A stretch of DNA of 31,364 bases from an uncultured Bacilli bacterium (GTDB taxonomy: Bacteria; Bacillota_I; Bacilli_A; RF39; UBA660). Position numbers and translations under genes: made by a program. Under the pieces are notes generated by a model, which made no database searches, was not told the origin of the DNA, and saw only the letters and a list, made by a program, of their open reading frames with translations. Location of the stretch: the NCBI GenBank assembly GCA_947624125.1, contig CANQIY010000003.1:1-31364 (forward strand), given 5' to 3'. Shown piece after piece: positions 15,281 through 24,565 of this stretch (the first letter of the stretch is position 1; every line of letters begins with the position of its first letter).

Positions 15281-17651
15281 TCTCATCACCTCCTAAAAAA
15301 CTTAAATCTTTAACCTCTTCTAAAATAACATAATCTTTTTCAGTTTTAAAACATATATCTCTAAATTTACAAAATTCACACCCTAAATCTTTGTCATAAC
15401 CAATTTTTTTGGGATTAATAGAAAATTTAGCCTCAATAATATCATTAATACTTGTATCAATAATTTTTTCTGTTAAAGAAATAACTTGCTCGATTTCATC
15501 ATCACTTAAAACTTGGGCTGTTTTCACAAAATCTCCATCTTTTTTACACTTTAAACCACTTATTAACTGCGAATTTTCATAACTACTATCCATTTTTTTT
15601 AAAAGCTCAATATTTTTATTAGAAAAACCAACTAATTTTAAATTACTTGCCCAAGCTTCACCAAAAGTCATTTTATCATTCTTATTTAAATTTTTATTTA
15701 AGATAAATTGTAAATAAAAACCAGCAAACTTCGGATTAACAAAAATATTAGCACTTTTTACTAAGTATAAATAAATAGGTAATTGTAAAACAAAATTATT
15801 AGGTAAATATCTTAAATCGGAAGAAACATTACCGGTTTTATAATCGATAATAGCCACGACTGTCTCATCTTTTTCCTCTTCATATAAAATTTTATCAATA
15901 AAACCTTTAAAAGAAACTTGAACATCTTGAACTAATTTATCTATAACAAATCTTTTTTCATGAAGTTCATTATTTAAACTTATATATTTCTTTTGCTCAT
16001 TGATAACATTTAAAACAAATTTTAAATCACTTACCATTTTCTTTAGAAAAAATTTTTCTTTAGCATTTAATATTTTGCCACTTTTAAGTACATAATTTTG
16101 AACTTCTTCTTCAATGGAAGTTGCATTATCAATACTTACTTTTTCTAAAACATCATGAAAAATAGAACCAATAAAAGCTTCAAAAGTTTCTTCATATTTA
16201 TTTAAATTTAAAATATTTTCAATATAATAACGAAAAGCACAGCGATTAAAATTATGAAGCGAAGTATAAGAAAGACTTAATTTATGAGCTAAATAATTTC
16301 TTAAACTTTCTTTATCGATATTCTTATATTTATTATCAAATTTTTTATACGGAATATTTAAATTATTTTTATAAATTAAATATTCATCTGTTACGGTACC
16401 ATATATTTCATAATTATATTCTAATGACGCTAAAGTAAGTTCATCAGCTAAATGAGAATAACTAGTTAAAATATCTTCTTTAGGATATTCTATTTGTAAG
16501 TTTAATTCTTCTACTAAACTAGAGGGATAATAACTAGTTTTATTATCTCTTAATTTATAAGTAATAATAACATGAGGTAAATTTTGAAGTTTTCTTTTGG
16601 TATTTTCTTTTATTTCTTTATTAATATTAACGACTTCTTTTAAATTAACTTTTAAGCGATTAGCGCCATCAATATAATCATCATCTTTTACTATCTTGGG
16701 AATAAAAGGAGAATTAAAATTCATTACAAAAACATAATCATCTTCTAAAAATAAGTCATTAATATCTTTTATTTCTACATAATTTTCTTCATCATAATTA
16801 TCAATAGTAATTTTTTTTAAATCAGCAATTATTAATTCTTTTATATATTCATCAAAAGAGGTAAATAAATATTTATTACAAACAGTAATTATTTTATTCA
16901 CTAAATTATGATTGCCATGCTTTATTTTTTTTATGGCATAATCTATTCCTAAATCTAAATTATTAATAAAAGTTTGCGTTAATTGATAACTATATAAAGA
17001 ATTTTTTAGAGGAATTTTTAAAGGTATATTATATATCTTAAAAATTCTTTGTAAATTATTGTAATATTCTTTACTAACATTAACTAACTTAATATGATTT
17101 ATATCTATATTTTCATCTATTAAGGCACTTATTTTTTTCACAACAAAAGTTATTTCTTCATTCATTGTTTTAAATTCATAGACTGTCTTTATTTTATTAT
17201 TACGATTTTCTCTTATTATAGTAGCGTTAATTTTCTTAAAAATTTCTTCTTCATAACTTTCTAAATAGTCATAACCAATAACAAAAATTTTTTCAAAACT
17301 TTGTAAATAAGAAAGAAAATGAGGATTATAAATTAAAAGATTATTTTGCTCTAATTCTTTTTTTAATTTAACTAAAAAATCTAATTTTTCATCATTATAC
17401 TCTTCTTTATCGATATATTTTAAATTATCTAAATACATTTCCGCTAGAGCCGGTTTCATTTTGTAATGACTAATTAAATAATAAAGAGCTTTTTCATTTG
17501 TTTTAAAAAAGTATTCTTGCCAAAATTCATCTTTTCTTAAAAATTTCACATTTAAAAAAAGATGCTTTTCAGCTAAAGAAGTTAAAATATTTTTTTTATA
17601 ACTATCTTCACAAATAATAATTGTATGATTAACTATTTCTTCAATTTTCAT
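15264..17651 (-). CDS. addB: AddB-type nuclease subunit, shortened
   Basis: A 795 aa partner of AddA, much shorter than Bacillus AddB (about 1160 aa). The nuclease is intact: IIDYKTG near 608-614 and an iron-sulfur cluster pattern with one cysteine before it (NFNRCAFRYY) and CEFC...C near the end. The N-terminus lacks the GxxGxGKS Walker A usually seen in AddB, like RexB of streptococci, so it should not bind ATP there. GGAGA precedes the ATG. It overlaps the dus stop by 4 bp. Confidence 0.88.
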   Translation of the reverse strand: MKIEEIVNHTIIICEDSYKKNILTSLAEKHLFLNVKFLRKDEFWQEYFFKTNEKALYYLISHYKMKPALAEMYLDNLKYIDKEEYNDEKLDFLVKLKKELEQNNLLIYNPHFLSYLQSFEKIFVIGYDYLESYEEEIFKKINATIIRENRNNKIKTVYEFKTMNEEITFVVKKISALIDENIDINHIKLVNVSKEYYNNLQRIFKIYNIPLKIPLKNSLYSYQLTQTFINNLDLGIDYAIKKIKHGNHNLVNKIITVCNKYLFTSFDEYIKELIIADLKKITIDNYDEENYVEIKDINDLFLEDDYVFVMNFNSPFIPKIVKDDDYIDGANRLKVNLKEVVNINKEIKENTKRKLQNLPHVIITYKLRDNKTSYYPSSLVEELNLQIEYPKEDILTSYSHLADELTLASLEYNYEIYGTVTDEYLIYKNNLNIPYKKFDNKYKNIDKESLRNYLAHKLSLSYTSLHNFNRCAFRYYIENILNLNKYEETFEAFIGSIFHDVLEKVSIDNATSIEEEVQNYVLKSGKILNAKEKFFLKKMVSDLKFVLNVINEQKKYISLNNELHEKRFVIDKLVQDVQVSFKGFIDKILYEEEKDETVVAIIDYKTGNVSSDLRYLPNNFVLQLPIYLYLVKSANIFVNPKFAGFYLQFILNKNLNKNDKMTFGEAWASNLKLVGFSNKNIELLKKMDSSYENSQLISGLKCKKDGDFVKTAQVLSDDEIEQVISLTEKIIDTSINDIIEAKFSINPKKIGYDKDLGCEFCKFRDICFKTEKDYVILEEVKDLSFLGGDESAKMD

Positions 17652-18628
17652 AATTTCTCCACATTTTGTTCATAATCTTTAATAATATTTAATAATTCCT
17701 CTTTTGTTTCAGCATTACAAATAAGTAATTTAACTTTTTTTGTATTAGGCATTCCTTTTAAATAATACATAAGAATTGTTCTAAGTTCTAAAACAGCTAT
17801 TTTTTCACCCTTATCTTTAACTAACAATTCAATATGTTCTTTCATCATTGCTATTTTTTCTTTAAAAGATACTTCTTCTTTAATTGTTCCATCTTCTAAA
17901 TAACTTAAACATTCTTGAATTAACCACGGATTACCTAAAAGACCTCTTCCTATCATAACGGCATCACATCCACAATAATCAAGCATTTTTTTAGCATCAT
18001 AACAACTAGTTATATTACCATTACCAATTACCGGAATTTTAACACTTTCTTTAACTTGTTTAATAACATCATAATTAACAACACCACTATACCCCTGTTT
18101 TCTTGTCCGTCCATGCACAAAGATAGCTTTAGCCCCAGCTTTTTCACAAATTTTTGCAATTAAAGGGGCATTAATACTATCTTCATCCCAACCAATGCGA
18201 ATTTTAACCGTAACAGGCACCGAAACACTTTGCACAACACTAGAAACAATTTCATAAACTTTTTCCGGACTCTTTAATAAAGCACTTCCCGCTTTGTTTT
18301 TAATTGCCACTTTAGGAACAGGACAACCCATATTGATATCAATAATATCGGGATGGATATAGTCTTCAACTATTTTCGCGGCCTTACCCATTGTTTCTTT
18401 ATCACTTCCAAAGATTTGAATAGCAATAGGTCTTTCTTCTTCATCCATATCTAATAAAGAAAAAGTTTTTTTCGAATCATATACTAACGCTTTATCGGAA
18501 ACCATTTCGGAGACGACTAAACCAACGCCAAATCGTTTACAAATTTTCCGGAATGTTTTATTTGTAAATCCCGCCATCGGCGCTAAAACAATTTGATTTT
18601 GAATTGTAACATTACCTATTTTCCACAT
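17648..18628 (-). CDS. dus: tRNA-dihydrouridine synthase (DusB-like)
   Basis: A 326 aa FMN enzyme reducing uridine in the tRNA D-loop. Family motifs: VLAPMAGFTN near the start, INMGCPVPKV near 95-104, NKAGSALL, then VHGRTRKQGYSG, and the phosphate-binding VIGNGNI and DAVMIGRGLLGNPW. The start at 18628 (MWKIGN) is chosen since AAAGG lies five bases before it. It lies 8 bp after pduL and overlaps addB by 4 bp, so the four genes pduL-dus-addB-addA appear co-transcribed. Confidence 0.93.
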   Translation of the reverse strand: MWKIGNVTIQNQIVLAPMAGFTNKTFRKICKRFGVGLVVSEMVSDKALVYDSKKTFSLLDMDEEERPIAIQIFGSDKETMGKAAKIVEDYIHPDIIDINMGCPVPKVAIKNKAGSALLKSPEKVYEIVSSVVQSVSVPVTVKIRIGWDEDSINAPLIAKICEKAGAKAIFVHGRTRKQGYSGVVNYDVIKQVKESVKIPVIGNGNITSCYDAKKMLDYCGCDAVMIGRGLLGNPWLIQECLSYLEDGTIKEEVSFKEKIAMMKEHIELLVKDKGEKIAVLELRTILMYYLKGMPNTKKVKLLICNAETKEELLNIIKDYEQNVEKL

Positions 18629-18636
18629 AAACACCT

Positions 18637-19203
18637 TTAGTTATTAATAATCATCACTACATTATCATAATCTTCAAGTAAAAAAGCATTCGCATCATCA
18701 GTATCAATATGTAATTCTAAAGTAGCATTATCACTTACTTTAACATAAGCATCCATAATTCCACTTTTTTCTCCATCTACTTTAATTTGGACTTTATCAT
18801 TATCTTTAACATTAAATTTCTCGGCATCTTCTTTATTCATATGAACATGACGTTCTGCAATAATTACACCCTTTACTTCTAAACTACCTTTTTCCCCTTT
18901 TAAAGTAATATTTAAGCTATCAGCTAAATCCCCACTTTTTCGAACCGGAGGATTTAAACCTAATAAACGGGCATCTCTTTTAGAAATTTCAATTTGATTA
19001 TAAGAGCGATGTGGCCCTAAAATACGGACATTTTGAATTTCTTTTTCCCAATTTTTAATTGTTACTGTTTCATTCGATGCATATTCTCCTTTTTGATTTA
19101 AATCATTTCTTTTAGTTAAAGGATGCGAAAATAATTGGTCATAAACATCCTTCGTTAAATGAACATGTCTATTACTTATTCTTGCTTTAATAATATATTC
19201 CAT
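18637..19203 (-). CDS. pduL: Phosphate propanoyl/acetyltransferase PduL
   Basis: A 188 aa zinc enzyme that interconverts acyl-phosphate and acyl-CoA. Both PduL repeats are visible, with SNRHVHL, GPHRSYNQIEIS, then AERHVHM and LHIDTDDANA containing the metal-binding histidines. There is no encapsulation-type N-terminal extension, so it is a free cytosolic form that can act as phosphotransacetylase. With the phosphoketolase at 22133-24469 it would turn acetyl-phosphate into acetyl-CoA. The start at 19203 (MEYIIKARI) follows GGGTGATT. It is first in the dus-addB-addA operon. Confidence 0.93.
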   Translation of the reverse strand: MEYIIKARISNRHVHLTKDVYDQLFSHPLTKRNDLNQKGEYASNETVTIKNWEKEIQNVRILGPHRSYNQIEISKRDARLLGLNPPVRKSGDLADSLNITLKGEKGSLEVKGVIIAERHVHMNKEDAEKFNVKDNDKVQIKVDGEKSGIMDAYVKVSDNATLELHIDTDDANAFLLEDYDNVVMIINN

Positions 19204-19285
19204 AAAAATCACCCAATATAATTATAACTTATTTAAAGGAATATTTATAGTAAATTAACACATATTAATAATGGTGATTAAAAAA

Positions 19286-19489
19286 ATGAAGAAACCTGGA
19301 TGTAGTAAATGTAATGAAACTCAAACCCAAGGACGTTGTTACATCGATGAAGAAAGTGGCCTTTTATGTGTTACTTTAGAAGACAAAATCGATTTACCTA
19401 AAGGCAAAAAGGTTTTAGTTCCGCAAATATGTACAACATGCGGAACAACAGAATGGATTACAATTGATACTGAAGACGAAGAAAAATAG
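19286..19489 (+). CDS. Small CxxC zinc-ribbon-like protein
   Basis: A 67 aa protein with two CxxC pairs: CSKC near the start and CTTC near residue 50, plus C17 and C27 between. The layout suggests one zinc ribbon. GGTGAT sits seven bases before the ATG at 19286; the upstream ATG at 19271 overlaps that site and is unlikely. It ends in an acidic tail and is followed by a strong terminator, so it is a single-gene unit, divergent from pduL. I do not recognise a named family. Confidence 0.7.
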   Translation: MKKPGCSKCNETQTQGRCYIDEESGLLCVTLEDKIDLPKGKKVLVPQICTTCGTTEWITIDTEDEEK

Positions 19490-19510
19490 TAATGATATTG
19501 CTATTTTTTT
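19482..19510 (+). terminator. Terminator of the CxxC protein gene
   Basis: AAAATAGTAAT-GAT-ATTGCTATTTT is an 11 bp stem with one wobble, followed by a T run. It begins inside the last codons of the gene. Confidence 0.85.
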
Positions 19511-19525
19511 AATTTAAAAAGACTA

Positions 19526-19547
19526 TTAACAAATCATTCTTTGTTAA
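19526..19547. repeat. Small inverted repeat
   Basis: TTAACAAA-TCATTC-TTTGTTAA is a perfect 8 bp inverted repeat in the 118 bp gap between two convergent genes. No T run follows, so it is not an obvious terminator; it may be a protein site or chance. Confidence 0.4.
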
Positions 19548-19607
19548 CATTCTAATCTATCATTTAATATTTCTTTGATAATTTTGTCCTATTAAAGCAA
19601 ATTCAAT

Positions 19608-19967
19608 TTAATATTTTCCCTTTTTATCCTTTAAATTCTTAATCTCTTTTTTATAATTTTGCAATTCTTCTTTAGATATAATTACATAATTTTGGTATTT
19701 TATATAATCTTCTTCATTATCTTTTAAGCCGACAACTAAAATTAAGATAGCACTGATAAAAATTAAAACACATACTATAATTAATAAAATATTTTTTATT
19801 CTTTCCAAATCATAAACATTTTTAACTAAATTTTGTTCTAAATAATAATTCATAACATATACACTACTTAAAAGTATAAATGAACCAATAAATAAGATAA
19901 TTAAAATAACTATTAAAATTGAACTATTATCTTTAACTACATATATATCACTTTTACTACTATTCAT
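19608..19967 (-). CDS. Unknown small two-TM membrane protein
   Basis: A 119 aa protein with a short cytoplasmic N-terminus, two strongly hydrophobic segments (about 17-40 and 60-84) and a charged C-terminal tail ending in a short lysine-rich coiled-coil-like stretch. No family recognised. AAGGGG precedes the ATG. It is divergent from the XRE regulator at 20075, and the 107 bp between them holds two palindromes, so it may be the regulator's target. Function unknown. Confidence 0.55.
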   Translation of the reverse strand: MNSSKSDIYVVKDNSSILIVILIILFIGSFILLSSVYVMNYYLEQNLVKNVYDLERIKNILLIIVCVLIFISAILILVVGLKDNEEDYIKYQNYVIISKEELQNYKKEIKNLKDKKGKY

Positions 19968-19998
19968 ATTTCGAGCCCCTTATATAAATATAGTATAT

Positions 19999-20018
19999 CA
20001 CATATGTGGCTACTAGCC
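19999..20018. promoter_or_regulatory. Two overlapping palindromes between divergent genes
   Basis: CACATATGTG (19999-20008) is a perfect palindrome sharing its last base with GGCTACTAGCC (20008-20018), a perfect odd palindrome. They lie between the divergent two-TM gene and the XRE regulator and could be the regulator's operator. No transcription data are available. Confidence 0.45.
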
Positions 20019-20074
20019 TATATATAAAATTAATTTTTTTGGTGAAAATATATTTATAAGTTTGGTGGTCTATA

Positions 20075-20311
20075 ATGAAAGAAAATTCTTATAACGATGA
20101 ATATTACTATACTTTAGTAAGAAATAATATAAAAAAATTACGGAAAGAAAAGAAAATGACACAACAAAATTTAGCAGACATGACTGATTTATCAAGAGAA
20201 TATGTTTGTGATATTGAAAATGAAAAACGTAATAAACACTTTACTATTGCGGTCTTAGGTCGTATTGCTGATGCTTTACAAGTTCCTATAACAGAATTTT
20301 TCAAAAAATAA
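20075..20311 (+). CDS. XRE-family helix-turn-helix regulator
   Basis: A 78 aa single-domain HTH_3/Cro-C1-type protein. The helix-turn-helix spans about 18-72: NIKKLRKEKKMTQQNLAD, then LSREYVCDIENEKRN and a closing IADALQVPITEFF, all standard for the family. It has no effector domain, so it acts by dimerising on DNA. GGTGG precedes the ATG. It is divergent from the two-TM gene, with palindromes between, suggesting local control. Confidence 0.9.
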   Translation: MKENSYNDEYYYTLVRNNIKKLRKEKKMTQQNLADMTDLSREYVCDIENEKRNKHFTIAVLGRIADALQVPITEFFKK

Positions 20312-20347
20312 AAGTGGTATGTTAAAATGAACATAACACTTTTTATT
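20311..20347. terminator. Bidirectional terminator between XRE gene and dacF
   Basis: AAAGTG-g-TATGTT and AACATA-a-CACTTT pair around an AAAATG loop, with T runs on both strands. Confidence 0.85.
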
Positions 20348-20363
20348 TACCTTAATATTTTTA

Positions 20364-21521
20364 TTAAATAACCTTTTTACCTGATAATATTAAATTAAAA
20401 TTACGTTTAAAATAATCCCATAGATTAGCTTTACTTACATCTTCAGAAACAGTAATACCTACTTCTGTAATAATATTTCCTTCATTATCGATAATTTGAG
20501 CTTTACCTACTTCATCCCCTTTTTTAACCGGAGCCACAATTTTATCTGTACTAATATTTATTGTATAATTTTTGGCTTTATCATTAACATTTAATAATTC
20601 TGTAGCGTCATCCATCAAAACGATTTTAGTACTTTCCATTTTTCCTTTTTCCACTCTTACTTCATCAATAACTTTATTTTTTTCAAAAATAGTTGATAAT
20701 TTATAACTATTAAAACCATAATTTAATAATTTAACTGTATCACTAGTTCTATTATCAGCTGTATCAACACCCATAACAACTCCCACTAAACGCATATTAT
20801 TTTTCTTAGCTGTTGAGGTTAAACAATAACCAGCTGTTTGGGTAAACCCAGTCTTAAGACCATCAACATCTTCATAAAACCGCACTAACCTATTAGTATT
20901 AACAAGCCATGTATTAGTACCATCCGGTCTTTGTAAATAATCTTCATAAATACTTGTAAATTCTAATATTTCCGGATAATTTTTAACTAAATAAGTACCC
21001 ATTAAAGCCATATCCCTAGCTGTACTTACATGCCCTTCTGCATCAAGTCCATGGGGATTAACAAAATTAGTATTTTGACAACCAATTTCCCTACATTTTT
21101 CATTCATCATTTCGACAAATTTACTCTCTGTTCCTGCAATTTTCTCACTCATAGCTACCACCGCATCATTGGCTGATGCAATAGCAATTGATTTTAAAAG
21201 TTCTCTTACTTTATATTTTTCAAATGTATTTAAATAAACTTGACTACCACCCATTCCACTTGCATTTTCACTAATAACTACTTGGTCATCCATACTTAAA
21301 TTACCATTTTTTATTGCGTCCATAATTAAAATCATACTCATAATTTTTGTCATACTAGCCGGAGCTCTTTTAACATCAGCATCTTTTTCATATAACACTT
21401 TCCCTGTTGATACTTCCATTAAAATAGCACTTTCACTAGCTTCCACTACTTCTTCAGCTAAAACTTTATTACTAAATAAAAGTAAAAATAAAAAACAAAA
21501 TATTAATATTATTTTCTTCAT
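20364..21521 (-). CDS. dacF: D-alanyl-D-alanine carboxypeptidase (S11, DacF/DacA type)
   Basis: A 385 aa low-molecular-weight penicillin-binding protein that trims the terminal D-Ala of peptidoglycan stem peptides. A signal peptide covers about residues 1-22, with a plausible cleavage after VLA. The catalytic triad motifs are complete: SMTK (56-59), SAN (116-118) and KTG (223-225). A C-terminal PBP5-type beta domain follows from about 280, ending in a short amphipathic stretch that could hold the protein on the membrane. GAGGTG precedes the ATG. In spore formers DacF acts in the forespore; which paralogue this is cannot be fixed. Confidence 0.92.
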   Translation of the reverse strand: MKKIILIFCFLFLLLFSNKVLAEEVVEASESAILMEVSTGKVLYEKDADVKRAPASMTKIMSMILIMDAIKNGNLSMDDQVVISENASGMGGSQVYLNTFEKYKVRELLKSIAIASANDAVVAMSEKIAGTESKFVEMMNEKCREIGCQNTNFVNPHGLDAEGHVSTARDMALMGTYLVKNYPEILEFTSIYEDYLQRPDGTNTWLVNTNRLVRFYEDVDGLKTGFTQTAGYCLTSTAKKNNMRLVGVVMGVDTADNRTSDTVKLLNYGFNSYKLSTIFEKNKVIDEVRVEKGKMESTKIVLMDDATELLNVNDKAKNYTINISTDKIVAPVKKGDEVGKAQIIDNEGNIITEVGITVSEDVSKANLWDYFKRNFNLILSGKKVI

Positions 21522-21575
21522 TTAACACCTCTAATAAATAAGTATGCTAAATTTTTAATAATATTTATTTTGTTT

Positions 21576-22130
21576 TTATTTATAACGTATTAATTTATTT
21601 TTTTTCACTAAATAAGCTTCCCTAGCAATATTAAACATAGGTAAATCACTATAAGAATCAGAATATGCACAGTTAACTACAGCATCTCTATATTCTTTTT
21701 GAAAACGCCGAATTTTTTCTTCACCTTTACAATTTTTGCCAATAATTTCACCTTTTTTAACATCATATTTAGTAGCAATAACATTATTAATATTTAATTT
21801 TTGACAAAAAGAATTTATTAAAAAATCGGGAGATGCTGAGATAATCGTATCATTTTCTTTTTGATTGTTTAAATAAAATTCTTTAATATTTTTCATATTT
21901 TTATTAACAAAGGTATTAATATATTTTTCTAAATTATCGATATCTTTAACAAAATTAAATAATTCACTTTTAACTAATGTTAAATTAAGAGCTTTCTCTT
22001 TTAAAAGACATTTCAGAACTTTTAATAAACTTCTCGTAACTATATAAGGGTGACGTAAAAGTGAATATTTAATAAATTTAACAGAAGAGTCACCCTTAAA
22101 AATAGTATTATCAAAATCATATATATTCAT
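21576..22130 (-). CDS. HAD-IB family phosphatase
   Basis: A 184 aa SerB/HAD-IB-type hydrolase with intact motifs: DFDNT (5-9) for the nucleophile and acid/base, SAS near 99-101 as motif II, a motif III lysine around KKGEIIGKN or EEKIRR, and YSDSYSDLPM near 156-165 as motif IV. The substrate is unknown. It starts 2 bp after the phosphoketolase stop, so the two are co-translated, and it may dephosphorylate a sugar or lipid phosphate. It is the best match in the window to the inactive HAD part of the gene at 167-1084. Confidence 0.85.
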   Translation of the reverse strand: MNIYDFDNTIFKGDSSVKFIKYSLLRHPYIVTRSLLKVLKCLLKEKALNLTLVKSELFNFVKDIDNLEKYINTFVNKNMKNIKEFYLNNQKENDTIISASPDFLINSFCQKLNINNVIATKYDVKKGEIIGKNCKGEEKIRRFQKEYRDAVVNCAYSDSYSDLPMFNIAREAYLVKKNKLIRYK

Positions 22131-22132
22131 AA

Positions 22133-24469
22133 CTAATCACCTAAATGAAAATTTCTTATTTCTTCTAAATCAATACCTTCTCTTTGAATATATTCTTTAT
22201 GCATCTTTAATTTCTTTTTCATTAAATTCTTAGTTTGTAATACTTCTTCGGTTTCTTCAACATATTTAAGAGCATCTAAAACTAAATTAAACCGGTCTAT
22301 TTTATTTTGAACTCGCATATCAAATGGGGTTGTTATTGTTCCCTCTTCATTATAACCATGCACATGAATATTATGATTTACACGATTATAAGTAAGTTCA
22401 TGAATTAAATTAGGATAACCATGAAAAGCAAAAATAACATGCTTGTCTTCAGTAAATAATTTATTAAATTCACTATCAGTTAATCCATGCGGATGTTTAT
22501 TACTGCTTTGCAAACGCATTAAGTCAATTACATTTATAACTCTTGTTTTAACACTAGGACAATATTCTTTTAAAATTTGCGCCGCGGCGATAGTTTCCAG
22601 AGTTGGAGTATCACCAGCACAAGCTAATATAATATCCGGATTTTTAGGTTTATTGGAAGCCCATTCCCAAATACTTAAACCTTTTTTACAATGTTTAATA
22701 GCTTCATCCATCGTAAGCCATTGCAAACTAGGTTGTTTAGAAGCCACGACTACGTTAATATAATTTTTGGTTTTAATAATATGTTCAAATGTTGATAATA
22801 AAGTGTTGGCATCAATTGGAAAATACATCCGCACAATGTCCGCTTTTTTTGTAGCTAAATGATTTAAAAAGCCAGGGTCTTGATGGGTATAACCATTATG
22901 GTCTTGTTGCCAAATATGACTCGTTAAAATATAATTTAAAGATGCAATTGGAGCCCGCCATGGTATTTCTTTGGTTACTTTTAACCATTTAGCATGTTGA
23001 CTAGCCATCGAATCGATAATTCTAATGAAGGCTTCATAACTATGAAAAATTCCATGTCTTCCTGTAAGTAAATAACCCTCTAACATTCCTTCACACATAT
23101 GCTCAGAAAGCATCGAATCAATAACACTACCTTCCGGTGCTAAAAATTCATCATTATCTTCGATTTGGGCGTCAAACTTCCTATTTGTTACTTTAAATAT
23201 TTCACTTAAACGATTAGATAAAGCTTCATCCGGACCAAATATTTTAAAATTATTTTTATTAAGTTTAATAATGTCTCTTATATAACCGCCAAGAATGCGC
23301 ATATCTTCTGCTTTAGTAATGCCTCTTTCAACTTCAATTTTATAATTGGTAAAATCAGGAACTTTAATGGTTTTTAAAAGAAGACCACCATTAGCGTTTA
23401 AATTAGCACTCATACGGCTTGTTCCTTTAGGGGTAAGCTCTAATATTTCTTTTACTATTCTTCCCTTATCATCAAATAATTCTTCCGGTTTATAACTTTT
23501 TAACCACTCTTCTAAAATAACTAAGTCTTTTTCAACATTTTTAAAAGAAAGTGGGACTTGATGAGAACGAAATGTTCCTTCTACTTCACATTTCTCAATT
23601 ATTTTTGGACATGTCCAACCTTTTTTCGATTTTAAAATCAACATCGGATATATCGGTCTTTTGAATTGTTTGCTTTTTTTAGCATCTTCTTTGATTTTCT
23701 TAATTTTTTTTAATATATTATCTAAAGCCTCCGCCATATCTTCATGATAATGCTCATTGTCTCTTACATCTACAACAAAAGGCTCCCAACCACAGCCTTT
23801 AAAAAAGGCTATTCTTTCTTCTTCACTAATTCGCGCCATAATGGTAGGATTAGCAATTTTATAACCATTTAAATGCAAGATAGGTAAAACAATTCCATCT
23901 TTTTTCGGATTTAAAAATTTATTACCATGCCAACTAGTAGCTAGAGGTCCTGTTTCAGCTTCCCCATCGCCAATAACACAGGCCGCGATTAAACTAGGAT
24001 TATCTAACACAGCCCCAAAAGCATGCGCTAAACTGTAGCCAAGTTCACCACCTTCATTAATTGAACCCGGTACTTCCGGAGCAACATGGGAAGAAGTTCC
24101 TCCTGGAAAAGAAAAGTTTTTAAATAATTCTTTTAACCCTTTTTCATCTTTAGTAATATTTGGATAACACTCACTATATGTTCCTTCAATATAACTATTA
24201 GCTATCATGGCTTGTCCACTATGACCGGGACCTGATATATATATCATATTGAGTTTATTTTCTCTAATTAGACGATTTAAATGAATATAAATAAAGTTTT
24301 GACCGGGTGCACTTCCCCAATGGCCAACTAATTTATTTTTTATATCACTACGCACTAACTTCGTTTTTAAAAGAGGATTATCTTTTAAATAAAGCATTCC
24401 TAAAGACATATAATTACATAAACGAAAATATTTATCTAAATTTTCGATTTCTTTTTTAGTTAAACTCAT
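22133..24469 (-). CDS. xfp: Phosphoketolase (xylulose-5-P/fructose-6-P)
   Basis: A 778 aa TPP enzyme that splits xylulose 5-phosphate (and often fructose 6-phosphate) with phosphate into acetyl-phosphate and a triose/tetrose phosphate. Hallmarks: GHWGSAPGQNF near 47-57, GPGHSGQAM, the TPP-binding GDGEAETGPLATSWHGNKF, the QDHNGYTHQDPG catalytic loop and the C-terminal HGYNEEGTITTPFDMR. Full length. AAGGATG precedes the ATG, and a consensus promoter lies upstream. It implies heterolactic or bifid-type fermentation, with PduL taking the acetyl-phosphate to acetyl-CoA. Confidence 0.97.
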   Translation of the reverse strand: MSLTKKEIENLDKYFRLCNYMSLGMLYLKDNPLLKTKLVRSDIKNKLVGHWGSAPGQNFIYIHLNRLIRENKLNMIYISGPGHSGQAMIANSYIEGTYSECYPNITKDEKGLKELFKNFSFPGGTSSHVAPEVPGSINEGGELGYSLAHAFGAVLDNPSLIAACVIGDGEAETGPLATSWHGNKFLNPKKDGIVLPILHLNGYKIANPTIMARISEEERIAFFKGCGWEPFVVDVRDNEHYHEDMAEALDNILKKIKKIKEDAKKSKQFKRPIYPMLILKSKKGWTCPKIIEKCEVEGTFRSHQVPLSFKNVEKDLVILEEWLKSYKPEELFDDKGRIVKEILELTPKGTSRMSANLNANGGLLLKTIKVPDFTNYKIEVERGITKAEDMRILGGYIRDIIKLNKNNFKIFGPDEALSNRLSEIFKVTNRKFDAQIEDNDEFLAPEGSVIDSMLSEHMCEGMLEGYLLTGRHGIFHSYEAFIRIIDSMASQHAKWLKVTKEIPWRAPIASLNYILTSHIWQQDHNGYTHQDPGFLNHLATKKADIVRMYFPIDANTLLSTFEHIIKTKNYINVVVASKQPSLQWLTMDEAIKHCKKGLSIWEWASNKPKNPDIILACAGDTPTLETIAAAQILKEYCPSVKTRVINVIDLMRLQSSNKHPHGLTDSEFNKLFTEDKHVIFAFHGYPNLIHELTYNRVNHNIHVHGYNEEGTITTPFDMRVQNKIDRFNLVLDALKYVEETEEVLQTKNLMKKKLKMHKEYIQREGIDLEEIRNFHLGD

Positions 24470-24497
24470 ATTATCATCCTTCTTATATTCTAAAATA

Positions 24498-24526
24498 ATT
24501 ATAAATGATATTTAACAAATTCTCAA
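24498..24526 (-). promoter_or_regulatory. Sigma-A promoter of phosphoketolase
   Basis: On the minus strand -35 TTGAGA (24521-24526), 17 bp spacer, -10 TATAAT (24498-24503), about 28 bp before the ATG. Confidence 0.8.
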
Positions 24527-24540
24527 TATAAATAAAGTTT

Positions 24541-24565
24541 AAAAAAATATAACTATGCGTTATAT
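24541..24565 (-). terminator. Terminator of the CsoR-like gene
   Basis: On the minus strand ATATAAC-GCATA-GTTATAT is followed by T residues, directly after the CsoR-like stop. It separates that gene from the xfp promoter. Confidence 0.75.

Noticed and set aside
19526..19547. Inverted repeat as a terminator or mobile element end
   Set aside because: No T run follows and no second copy or target duplication is seen; kept only as a small repeat.
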